Positions 1 through 7,301 are shown, counted from the first letter of the stretch. The stretch: 11,717 bases of DNA from Lewinellaceae bacterium (GCA_020636045.1 JACJYP010000028.1:1-11717); one strand, 5' to 3'. Made by a program: numbers and translations. The notes: generated by a model from the letters alone, not told the origin.

Positions 1-222
1 CCCTGCTTTTCTCCATATGCAATGATTCCTATCCAAAACTCACGTTATATTATTAATAACAGCCCCGGGCAGTCCGGCTTATCCCGCTGCTGACCGACCC
101 TGGCCGCTCTTTATTATTTCCACAAATAAACTGATTGCACCCTGCGCTTGCGCGGGATAAGCAGACACACTTTATTGAACAGTCTCTGAACAGTCTCGAG
201 AGGCGTAACAGTAGTCGTTACA
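1..222. other. Intergenic stretch without a recognisable gene
   Basis: I find no gene in this left edge of the window. Reading frames that enter it come from the adjacent tandem repeat and have no family signature. It holds an exact 11-bp inverted repeat (GCTTATCCCGC at 77-87, complement at 152-162, 64 bp apart). It also holds a perfect 11-bp tandem duplication (TGAACAGTCTC at 176-186 and 187-197) and a GC-rich mini-hairpin near 142-156 with no T-run after it. Bases 202-222 look like a decayed unit of the repeat that follows. No tRNA-like fold and no TAnnTTTG promoter match was seen. Confidence 0.6.
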
Positions 223-495
223 CATTGAGCGTAACTCGCTATGCATTGAACGTAAGTCATTACGCACAGAGCATAAGTCGCTACGCACGAAGCGTAAGTC
301 ATTACGCACTGAACGTAAGTCACTACACACGAAGCGTAAGTCGTTACACACGGAGCATAAGTCGTTACACACGAAGCATAAGTCATTACGCACGGAGCAT
401 AAGTCGTTACACACGAAGCATAAGTCGTTACACACGAAGCGTAAGTCATTACGCACGGAGCATAAGTCGTTACACATGAAGCGTAAGTCGTTACA
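223..495 (-). repeat. 21-bp tandem repeat array, 13 units, hairpin-forming on the minus strand
   Basis: Thirteen units of exactly 21 bp run without a break (223-243, 244-264 and so on to 475-495), with a decayed unit before them at 202-222. Each unit is a 14-base inverted repeat (plus-strand type CGTAAGTCATTACG) plus a 7-base spacer of type CACGAAG. As minus-strand RNA the unit folds into a 6-bp stem with a 4-nt loop (UGAC or CGAC). Differences between units are nearly all transitions, and in 12 of 13 units they keep pairing through G-U wobbles on the minus strand. On the plus strand they give A-C mismatches. The array starts 11 bp after the stop codon of the giant secreted-protein gene, so it probably lies in that gene's 3' untranslated region. 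Because 21 is a multiple of three, several frames stay open through it, which I take to be fortuitous. The repeat family is not one I recognise. Confidence 0.9.
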
Positions 496-506
496 CGTCC
501 CGGTTT

Positions 507-3500
507 TTATCTCAACAGCGTCACATCTCCCGTTTTTTGCAGGGTAGAACCGTCTTCCATTCGCAGTACAGCCTGCCAGACAAATACGTCCGGATCGAGC
601 CGCTTGCCCTTGAAAGTGCCGTCCCAGCCTTTTTCCGGGTTGCCGGGAGCGATGCCGTTTGCCAGAAATATCTGCTCGCCCCAGCGGTTGTAGATCGAGA
701 GTTCCTCAATTTCCACCACATATCCGCTGCTTGCATACAATGTGAACCAGCCGTTTTCTCCGGAACCGGGCTTTATGACATTCGGAGCAAATACGGAGGT
801 GTTTGCCTTGATCACAAAAACCCAAACGGAATCAGACAGCAAGCATCCTCCCGGCTCTTCGATCTCGATGGAATACAGGGTGTTTTCCAGCGGCTGCACC
901 TGTATATTGAGCCCTGTGCCCGGAATACTGCTACCCTGCGCATACCACGATACATTGACCGTTTGGGCGTTGGTTTGAGCGGTCAGGTTGACCAATTCTC
1001 CACCACCGACCGTTTTATCATCACCCAGTTCCAGCCAAAATGCTGGTTGGGGAGCGATCTCGAACTCCACTACCTCGCAATTCGCCGTGTAGGAATACGT
1101 GCCCGGCTGGCAGTACGTCTCGCCGTTGTACGTCACGCAGGGTTGCGTGCAACTCAACGTTTCCACTACCCCCAGTTGCAGCGTCGGGAGCGTTTCATCG
1201 TAGGCGATCTCGAATTCCACTACCTCACAATTCGCCATATATGAGTACGAGCCCGGCTGGCAATACGTCTCCCCGTTGTACGTCACGCAGGGCTGCGTGC
1301 AACTCAGCGTTTCCACTACCCCCAGTTGTATTGTTTGGGGCTGGTTGACAAGCACTTGTGTCGTAGCAGAACCCGTACAACCGTTCTGGGGATCGGTGGC
1401 GATCACGCTGTATACCGCGCTCGTCTGCGGCGATACCGTAATCACGGGTCCTGTTTCCCCAGTACTCCAGTTGAACAGTACTGAGCCCGACACATCGGTC
1501 GTGGCCGCCAGTGTCACCGATTCACCTGCGCAAATAGTTTGGGTCGGGCTGAGCGTCAGGTTTACAGGCTCGACATTTCCAGCAATGGTGAAAGTATAAG
1601 CGGTGCAGGTGCCCGGATTATCAATGATATACACCCCTGGTTGGGTATATATGTTACCCATGACATCAACTGAAGGATTCTGGCAGTCGATCGTTCCGGC
1701 CACACCGAGGTCTATCTGTAAAAGCGGTTGCACAACGATAAATTGTGTCACGAGTGAATCGCAGCCAAACCACGATTGCAACATGGTGGTTTGCATCCCA
1801 CTGGCAGACGGACAGATTATTTCCCCTGCAAACAACAGGCACTCGCCTTCACAGATAGAGGTCGGCGGCAGGTTGGTAGCAGGGATAGAAGGCATTACCG
1901 TCACTGTTACGTTATCGGTCGCGGTGCATCCGTTAAAAACATTGGTGACGACCAGTGAATAACTGGTCGTGTTGGTCGGCGCCACGGTCGTTTGCGGCGT
2001 AAAGGCTCCATTGTCCCAATAATAGGAATAAATCGGGCTGTTGGGAAGCGGTATGCCCAGGGTAGCGTCTTCTCCGAGACAGATCGTTTGATCGGGCCCT
2101 GCATTTGCCTGTGGAAATGAAAAATCTTCCACCAGAATTAAAAACTGCGTGTGACAATTGTCCTGGGAGACAAGATAAGTCCCCGCCTGACAATAAGGCA
2201 CGCCGTTGTAGAAATAGCAGGGATTCACACACGAGATTACACCGTAATCGTAATCCACATCGTGGTGCACCGTTACATCTTTAAAGTTAATATCGCCGTC
2301 ACAGGTAGCACTTTGACATGAGCAAAAAGCATTCGTATCCGGCGCAATGGTATCGCCGGGCAGGTCGACGACCTCCCAATAAACGGAAACGGTGCCGTTC
2401 AAGAGGGTATCCTGTCCGAGGAAAGCACTGTCGACCTGTGTAGTGATCTGGAGAACATTGATGCTGTCGCTCAGGAAGTTCATGAACGGCGGGATTACCC
2501 AGTGCAGCACCAGTGAATCCTGACCTGCCGGGCATACGCTGGGTGGCGGCGGGCAATATATTCCGTTGCCGCCGAACGGCGGATCGCTCGTAATGTCGCA
2601 GGACGGCAGGATCAGGGTATAAACGGCAATATCCGCAGGGCAAAGATCGCCGGGGCCGTCGATGTAACCGTCGGTACAGGTACAGGTGCTCAGGCCCGGC
2701 GACGCGGTTCCGATCCCGCTGACCACGTGCACCTGGAATTTGCATTCGGAGCCGTAAAAACCGTCGACCACCAGGTAGTACACCTCGCCGGGATTCAGCC
2801 CTCCGACCGACAGGTTGGCAATGTTGCCGTCAGTTGCGGAAGTAAATGCCAGCGGCGTCAGGGTATCGCAATCTCCGGAGAGCAGGAAAAAACCCAGTTC
2901 GTTACCCACCTGGCAGTCAAACACCTGAAAATCAATAGATATGGAATCTTCACACGGCGAAAAGCGCAGCCAGCCGTTGTTCTCAAAATCGGGCAGCGGC
3001 GATGTGAGGTATGCCGGCTGATCGGGCAGCAGGCCGGCCGTCGTGCTGCAATAGCCTTCCAGGAAGTTGCCGCACAACAGCGGCGCCTGATGGCAACTAT
3101 CGCCGGGCGGGGCCGGGATATTGAAATTGTTGCAATCGGGTGGCAGGTAACAGGCTGCGCTGCCGCTCACCGTCTGTGTACAACTACCCGTGATCACGTT
3201 AAAAGCATAGGGTTGGCCGCAGGCGATCGGTAAAGAAGTGAAAGTGCCGTTCTGGAATGAACCGCCACCTGTTACGACCGTTCCATTGGATGGACTTACG
3301 CTGAACGACACGGTGTAACTGTCGTCATTTTGCTGGATTACCGGCGACGAAACAAGCGGCGGGTCCGTTTTGGTCACGATATGTTTATATACCTGGCAGC
3401 CGTTAATAGCGATGATGTACTCCCCGGGGTCGCAATAAGTAACACTCCCCACCGTAACACAGGGTTGAAGGCAACTCAACGTTAACGGTATCTTGGCAAC

Positions 3501-5210
3501 TGTAGAATAGGCATCTATCCAAAACTCGGATTCGTACTGCTTGCTGAAATTGGCACAACCGCAAAAGCCGTCAATCAAACCGGTGGGAGTGGCAATGGTA
3601 AAAATATCCGCCCGGATGACGGCGCTGAACAAGGTATCGTTTGTTGCAAAAGAACTGTCCGCCCAAACCTTTAACACCGGGCCATTGTCATCGCCGATCG
3701 GGTGAAGGAAGGGCGGCAGGGTCCATGTCACCTCTACGGAATCGAGCAGTTTGCAGGCGCCGCCGGGCGGAGCACAATAACTGCTGATCACGTTCCAGGC
3801 ATTGATCACACAACTAGTCCCCGACAGGTCTTCAATTTTGAAAGTATACACTCCACCCGCACAGACGGTATTCACGACACCCGTGATCTCGGGCGCACAG
3901 TCCGTAGCAATATAGGTCGGCGCCTGGCTACCCACTGAATCGGGCACATCTATATGAAAGGTGCAGGCATCGAAATCAAGCCCGTCAACCGCGAGATACA
4001 GGGGTTGTCCGGGATAAGGGTTTGAAAATGACAACATCGCGGTTGCATCTTCCTGAACGGCGATACAATCGCTGATGCGCATAAAACTGCCGCAGTGATT
4101 GCTGTACAGAACTGCGAATTCAAGTCCTTTCCCTTTTTCACAACTATCCACCTGAATGCTCATGGATAGCTGATTGCTGCAGGAGGAAAAGCCGTACAGA
4201 TTCGGATTGTCTATCGGATAGCAGAACACATCGACGTCCGGCTGAATATTGATCAAGGGATTTGCCCACTCGAAGCCGCTGGAGGTACACACCGTTGAAA
4301 TAGTAGCGCCGTCAAGCGTATTGCCACAATAAAACGGGGCTTCCTGGCAGGGCAGATAGGTAAAAGTGGAAGAATCTGAAGAGATGACAAGGGGAGGAAT
4401 AAAACCTCCTGCACATCCATTCGGACCGCAGGTAGGACATATATCCCAACAGCTGGAGTAGGTGTTGACCGAAACAATGCCGTTGACCACGGGCTGTGTG
4501 AATTGTATGGTAATGGTTTGCGCATTCGGATCGTTGCTCACGATCTCCACGCCGGGTGGCAGGTTCCAGTTGAAGCCCGTACAGTTGGTAGCGAGGCTGT
4601 TTTGCCAGGAGATGCTGCATCCGGGCGAAGCAGGTGCATCGCTCCAGCATATCGGCAAATGAGCGGTCAGTTGGGCCGGGCCGCAGGGCAGTGTATCCAG
4701 TTCGATATAACCGTTTTGGGCAGGCTGGCTTGAAGATTGCCATACGTCGAGCCCGCTGTTCACGTCTATGACAAAATCGCAGATATCGCCTGCATATCCA
4801 TCTATCATCAGGACGTAAGGCGTGTTGGTCTCCACTGTAGCGATGATTGACAATAAGCCTCCGGCGTTACCAGGGAAACCTTCTTCACAGGTTACCATTT
4901 CAGGATTGTCACAATCCGTATACAAAGCGATCTGCACGCCGTTCCCATTTTGGCAGTTGCTCGAAAGGATACTCAGATCGAGCAAATCGGAACAGGTAAT
5001 GATCTTCAGGAATTGCGGGTTTTCAAGCGTGCCGCAAAACGGGACCCAACTGCTTGGCGGCGGGTATCCGGCAGTCGAGCCCTGATAGCCGTCGAGTACC
5101 GCCCCGCAAAACAAAGGGGTTAAATCACAGTAGGGAGATGGTTCGCATTGGGATCGGCCGGCAAAAGCGCACAGCAAAAAGATGGCAGAAAGGAGGAGCT
5201 GGTTTTTCAT
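507..5210 (-). CDS. Giant Cys-rich secreted protein with type IX (type B, CHU_C-like) sorting domain
   Basis: A 1567-residue protein, probably secreted by the type IX system and displayed or released at the cell surface; its function is unknown. Residues 1-20 form a signal peptide (MKNQ, hydrophobic LLLSAIFLLCAFAG). About 28-150, 291-422 and 706-829 are three related modules, with a xFCGxxLDG-like opening and a closing xVDGxxxxxCxFxIDV-like strand. Residues 291-614 and 706-1028 look like an old duplication of about 320 residues. A four-cysteine motif C-x3-C-x8-C-x10/11-C begins at C580, C994, C1304 and C1354; a version lacking the two middle cysteines begins at C1176. PKD/Ig-like domains lie near 1035-1105, 1213-1288 and 1393-1466. 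Residues 1472-1567 fit the gliding-motility-associated C-terminal domain (IYNRWGEQIF, WDGTFKGK, final GDVTLLR), though the usual TPNGDGxND motif is degenerate (KPGSGENGW). No catalytic domain is visible, so adhesin or matrix protein is an inference. The chosen ATG places the signal peptide at the N-terminus. Confidence 0.9.
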   Translation of the reverse strand: MKNQLLLSAIFLLCAFAGRSQCEPSPYCDLTPLFCGAVLDGYQGSTAGYPPPSSWVPFCGTLENPQFLKIITCSDLLDLSILSSNCQNGNGVQIALYTDCDNPEMVTCEEGFPGNAGGLLSIIATVETNTPYVLMIDGYAGDICDFVIDVNSGLDVWQSSSQPAQNGYIELDTLPCGPAQLTAHLPICWSDAPASPGCSISWQNSLATNCTGFNWNLPPGVEIVSNDPNAQTITIQFTQPVVNGIVSVNTYSSCWDICPTCGPNGCAGGFIPPLVISSDSSTFTYLPCQEAPFYCGNTLDGATISTVCTSSGFEWANPLINIQPDVDVFCYPIDNPNLYGFSSCSNQLSMSIQVDSCEKGKGLEFAVLYSNHCGSFMRISDCIAVQEDATAMLSFSNPYPGQPLYLAVDGLDFDACTFHIDVPDSVGSQAPTYIATDCAPEITGVVNTVCAGGVYTFKIEDLSGTSCVINAWNVISSYCAPPGGACKLLDSVEVTWTLPPFLHPIGDDNGPVLKVWADSSFATNDTLFSAVIRADIFTIATPTGLIDGFCGCANFSKQYESEFWIDAYSTVAKIPLTLSCLQPCVTVGSVTYCDPGEYIIAINGCQVYKHIVTKTDPPLVSSPVIQQNDDSYTVSFSVSPSNGTVVTGGGSFQNGTFTSLPIACGQPYAFNVITGSCTQTVSGSAACYLPPDCNNFNIPAPPGDSCHQAPLLCGNFLEGYCSTTAGLLPDQPAYLTSPLPDFENNGWLRFSPCEDSISIDFQVFDCQVGNELGFFLLSGDCDTLTPLAFTSATDGNIANLSVGGLNPGEVYYLVVDGFYGSECKFQVHVVSGIGTASPGLSTCTCTDGYIDGPGDLCPADIAVYTLILPSCDITSDPPFGGNGIYCPPPPSVCPAGQDSLVLHWVIPPFMNFLSDSINVLQITTQVDSAFLGQDTLLNGTVSVYWEVVDLPGDTIAPDTNAFCSCQSATCDGDINFKDVTVHHDVDYDYGVISCVNPCYFYNGVPYCQAGTYLVSQDNCHTQFLILVEDFSFPQANAGPDQTICLGEDATLGIPLPNSPIYSYYWDNGAFTPQTTVAPTNTTSYSLVVTNVFNGCTATDNVTVTVMPSIPATNLPPTSICEGECLLFAGEIICPSASGMQTTMLQSWFGCDSLVTQFIVVQPLLQIDLGVAGTIDCQNPSVDVMGNIYTQPGVYIIDNPGTCTAYTFTIAGNVEPVNLTLSPTQTICAGESVTLAATTDVSGSVLFNWSTGETGPVITVSPQTSAVYSVIATDPQNGCTGSATTQVLVNQPQTIQLGVVETLSCTQPCVTYNGETYCQPGSYSYMANCEVVEFEIAYDETLPTLQLGVVETLSCTQPCVTYNGETYCQPGTYSYTANCEVVEFEIAPQPAFWLELGDDKTVGGGELVNLTAQTNAQTVNVSWYAQGSSIPGTGLNIQVQPLENTLYSIEIEEPGGCLLSDSVWVFVIKANTSVFAPNVIKPGSGENGWFTLYASSGYVVEIEELSIYNRWGEQIFLANGIAPGNPEKGWDGTFKGKRLDPDVFVWQAVLRMEDGSTLQKTGDVTLLR
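1050..1328 (-). repeat. 150-bp period tandem duplication inside the giant gene
   Basis: Two copies of a Cys-rich module lie head to tail: residues 1295-1337 (bases 1200-1328) and 1345-1387 (bases 1050-1178), offset by exactly 150 bp. I count 11 base differences over the 125 aligned bases 1054-1178 and 1204-1328. Nine are silent; the other two give S1321 to T1371 and M1325 to T1375. Both copies keep the four cysteines. This is a relatively recent duplication of one module under selection to keep its protein sequence. Confidence 0.9.
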
Positions 5211-5306
5211 GCGGAAGAGAATTTTCAGTCAGACCCGGAAAGGCGATTTTTCGCTGCCAGCCACCGGCAGAAATCTTTTTACACCGCGTGTCTGCCCGCT
5301 GCATCT

Positions 5307-5314
5307 TACCTTTG
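5307..5314 (+). promoter_or_regulatory. Possible Bacteroidota -7 promoter element
   Basis: TACCTTTG matches the Bacteroidota housekeeping -7 consensus TAnnTTTG exactly and lies 8 bp before the proposed ATG of the lipoprotein gene. No TTG is present at the usual -33 distance. If used, the transcript would be leaderless or nearly so. A chance match is quite possible. Confidence 0.3.
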
Positions 5315-5322
5315 CCGGAGAT

Positions 5323-6114
5323 ATGCAAAACAAGTGGCACCTGACGTTACGCCAAGCGATACCGGTTTTTTCCATCGCATTGATTCTCAATGCATGCGGA
5401 AAGCGGGAAACGTTTGATAGCACCACCGATGCAAGCGCGCAACACGACTACTTTCCCCTGGAATCCGGCAAATATGTCGTCTACCAGGTGGACAGTATTA
5501 TTTTTGATTTTTCCGGCGGCGGTATCGTGCGCGATTCGTCCCGGACCCTGGTGAAAGAGCAGATCGGCGACACCTTGCGCGACCAGACGGGTCAATTGTT
5601 ATACACCGTCGAGCGATACGAGCGGCCGGATCAAAGTGTGCCCTGGTCGCTCATAAAGATCGGCACGGCCGGCCGCACAGAAACACAGGCGTTCCGAACG
5701 GAAGACAACCTTCGTTTTCTGAAAATGGTCTTTCCCATGGACCGGCGCAGCGAGTGGGACGGCAATGTCTGGATCGACGACAGCCGCGAGATCGAGATCG
5801 CAGGGGAACGCATCCGCCCCTTCAGCAACTGGTACTATGAGGTCGACTCGATCGATGTGCCCGCTGTGGTGAACAGCTTTGCGTTCGACTCTACCCTGCT
5901 GATCACGGAAGCGGACGATAACAATATCATCGAACGGCGACTGTCGCGCGTGCGCTACGCCAAACACGTCGGGCTTGTCTGGCGCGAACAATGGATACTC
6001 GATTCGCAATACTGCAATCAGGTGCCGCCGCCTGTCGATTGCGAGACCAGGCCCTGGGAACTAAAAGCGGAAAAAGGCTACATTTTACGGCAAACCCTTA
6101 TTGAACACAACTGA
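5323..6114 (+). CDS. Predicted lipoprotein of unknown function
   Basis: A 263-residue protein, predicted to be a lipoprotein facing the periplasm or outer membrane. I chose the ATG at 5323 because it gives a classic lipoprotein signal: MQNKWHLTLR, a hydrophobic stretch (about 11-22), then a lipobox ILNAC with the lipidated cysteine at residue 25. The same frame is open back to 5182, but the extra 47 residues overlap the divergent giant gene and would bury the signal peptide. The mature part begins with an acidic linker, then YFPLESGKYVVYQVDS (about 43-58), a pattern I associate with Bacteroidota lipoproteins of unknown role. The rest is polar and probably beta-rich, with no enzyme motif visible; two cysteines (231 and 240) near the C-terminus could pair. 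Its stop is one base before the rimM start, so the two are probably co-transcribed. Coding status is confident, function is not assigned. Confidence 0.85.
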   Translation: MQNKWHLTLRQAIPVFSIALILNACGKRETFDSTTDASAQHDYFPLESGKYVVYQVDSIIFDFSGGGIVRDSSRTLVKEQIGDTLRDQTGQLLYTVERYERPDQSVPWSLIKIGTAGRTETQAFRTEDNLRFLKMVFPMDRRSEWDGNVWIDDSREIEIAGERIRPFSNWYYEVDSIDVPAVVNSFAFDSTLLITEADDNNIIERRLSRVRYAKHVGLVWREQWILDSQYCNQVPPPVDCETRPWELKAEKGYILRQTLIEHN

Positions 6115-6115
6115 A

Positions 6116-6649
6116 ATGGCTGACGATCAATACGTTGTTATTGGCCACACCAAAAAAACGCACGGGCTTCGCGGCGAACTGAAACTGGTTGTCGAGTCGC
6201 GTTACCTGGAAGATTTTTTGAAAAACGAGCGCATCTTCCTGGACGTCAGGGGCAGCAAGATCCCCTATTTCGTAGCGAATGTGCGCGGCAAGGGAGAAAT
6301 GATCCTTCAACTGGAGGAGGTGGACAGCCTGGAAGTCGCGCAGGGATTGCAATCGCGCGAAGTGCTGCTCCGCCGGCAGGACCTGCTGGCCGGCCACGAA
6401 CGCGAACTCCCGATAGATACGGAAACGCTTGTCTATGAACGCATTACCGGCTATCAGGTAGTCGACAAAACGGCAGGCGAAATTGGCGTGATAGAAGAAG
6501 TGCTCGACATGCCGCAGCAGGAAATGGCTACCCTGAAATACAAGGGGCGCGAGGTGTTTATTCCCCTCAACGAACGCCTGATCCTTTCCATCGACGACAC
6601 TGCCCGGAAAGTTTATTGCGATCTGCCGGATGGCCTGCTCGACGTATAA
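6116..6649 (+). CDS. rimM: Ribosome maturation factor RimM
   Basis: A 177-residue RimM, a cytoplasmic factor for late maturation of the 30S subunit head that binds ribosomal protein S19. The N-terminal RimM domain (about 6-85) opens with the family motif VVIGHTKKTHGLRGELKL. The C-terminal PRC-barrel domain (about 104-174) has the typical pattern GYQVVD, a short GEIGVIEEVLDMP stretch, VFIPLNERLI and a closing PDGLLDV. Length is normal for the family. The ATG at 6116 is preferred over an in-frame TTG at 6101, because the TTG start would overlap the upstream stop and add five residues before the conserved part. In many Bacteroidota and other bacteria rimM sits with rpsP and/or trmD. Here it instead follows an unrelated lipoprotein gene with a one-base gap and is followed by a 203-bp gap, so expression probably depends on the lipoprotein promoter. 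Confidence 0.95.
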   Translation: MADDQYVVIGHTKKTHGLRGELKLVVESRYLEDFLKNERIFLDVRGSKIPYFVANVRGKGEMILQLEEVDSLEVAQGLQSREVLLRRQDLLAGHERELPIDTETLVYERITGYQVVDKTAGEIGVIEEVLDMPQQEMATLKYKGREVFIPLNERLILSIDDTARKVYCDLPDGLLDV

Positions 6650-6852
6650 TTCTCAATTCTCCCCCTCCTCGCCGATTGACCGTTTTCAAATGCTTCCGAC
6701 TAACAGCATTGAATGGCGCAGCGCCCGCAGCCGCTCCCTAAATCTTTGTTATGATTTTTTTAACAAATATTTATCCAAAGGCAGAAACTAATTCCCGCGG
6801 GCGCTTCGTTTGCCTGTAAACCCCGATCCATTAACCAATCAAACAGAAACTT

Positions 6853-7053
6853 ATGCACTACATTGCTGAACGAAATGAGCGCCGTAGCCGCCGTCAAGCA
6901 CTGGTGCTCGCCATTGCCCTCCACCTTGGCCTTGCTGCCGCACTTTACCTTTATTCTACTGACCAGCCGAAGGAAGACATCGGCGGGCCTACGCTCGTAA
7001 AAACCGAAAAAACGACCATTACCCCGAAAGCGCGCGCAGTCAACACGCCGTAA
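6853..7053 (+). CDS. Small single-pass membrane protein, unknown function
   Basis: A 66-residue open frame that I take to be real. Its N-terminus is basic (MHYIAERNERRSRRQ), followed by one hydrophobic helix at about 16-34 (ALVLAIALHLGLAAALYLY) and a polar, Lys/Thr-rich tail of about 30 residues. By the positive-inside rule the N-terminus is cytoplasmic and the tail periplasmic. The outline resembles the membrane anchor of TonB-type energy transducers, but no TonB C-terminal domain follows, so that is only a resemblance. Support for a real gene: codon use and third-position GC match the neighbours, and a strong intrinsic terminator follows 33 bp after the stop. The gene stands alone, with 203 bp of non-coding sequence upstream and no clear Shine-Dalgarno sequence. 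I cannot name a family. Confidence 0.65.
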   Translation: MHYIAERNERRSRRQALVLAIALHLGLAAALYLYSTDQPKEDIGGPTLVKTEKTTITPKARAVNTP

Positions 7054-7086
7054 AACACCCTGTTGGCTCCATCCACTGAAAACAAT

Positions 7087-7132
7087 ACATGCATGAGTCA
7101 TCCGTCGTTTCGGGTGGCTCATGTGTGTTTTT
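7087..7132 (+). terminator. Rho-independent terminator after the small membrane protein gene
   Basis: The inverted repeat CATGAGTCATCCG (7092-7104) and CGGGTGGCTCATG (7111-7123) pairs with two G-U wobbles around a 6-nt loop. Five more pairs outside it (7087-7091 with 7124-7128) lengthen the stem to about 18 bp. A run of five T follows (7128-7132), its first base shared with the outermost pair. This is a textbook intrinsic terminator on the plus strand, 33 bp after the stop codon. Confidence 0.85.
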
Positions 7133-7149
7133 GGCAATACCCCTCGGTT

Positions 7150-7301
7150 AGTAGGCAGTAGCAGTTGGCAGTATGCAGTGGCTGTGGCATTTGGGCTAAA
7201 CAACAGGAAATCGAGACCATTTTTTCGAAGTTATCGCTGCCACTACCAACTGCTACTGCCTACTACTGTATACTGCCACTGGTGGCTGCTACTGCCAACT
7301 G
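7150..7301. repeat. Inverted repeat cluster of GGCAGT / ACTGCC motifs
   Basis: The left arm is rich in GGCAGTA-like words and the right arm in their complement. An exact 19-bp inverted repeat pairs 7150-7168 with 7246-7264. A second 12-bp one pairs 7162-7173 with 7290-7301, and a 7-bp one pairs CAGTGGC (7176-7182) with GCCACTG (7275-7281). The right arm ends in six T at 7302-7307. It lies between the 3' ends of convergent units (small gene on plus, DUF4249 gene on minus). It could be a backup terminator, or one copy of a dispersed genomic repeat. No transposase or target duplication is visible. Confidence 0.8.

Noticed and set aside
142..156. GC-rich mini-hairpin as a terminator for the giant gene
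   Set aside because: Its loop is very small and no T-run follows on either strand, so it does not qualify as an intrinsic terminator.
114..479. Open reading frames of about 100-114 codons on both strands through the 21-bp array, with 7-residue peptide repeats
   Set aside because: A 21-bp unit keeps any stop-free frame open, and three frames are long here. Starts lie inside the repeat or have no upstream signals. Most unit-to-unit changes would alter residues, while the pattern fits RNA pairing better.
223..495. CRISPR array
   Set aside because: The units are contiguous 21-bp repeats with only a 7-base, partly conserved spacer. There are no unique 25-40 base spacers and no cas genes.
537..1244. 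Plus-strand frames opposite the 3' part of the giant gene
   Set aside because: The minus strand encodes the Cys modules and sorting domain with mostly silent differences between the duplicated copies, so the plus-strand frames are shadows.
5182..5322. 47-residue N-terminal extension of the lipoprotein
   Set aside because: It overlaps the start of the divergent giant gene and would bury the lipoprotein signal peptide. The ATG at 5323 gives a proper signal and lipobox.
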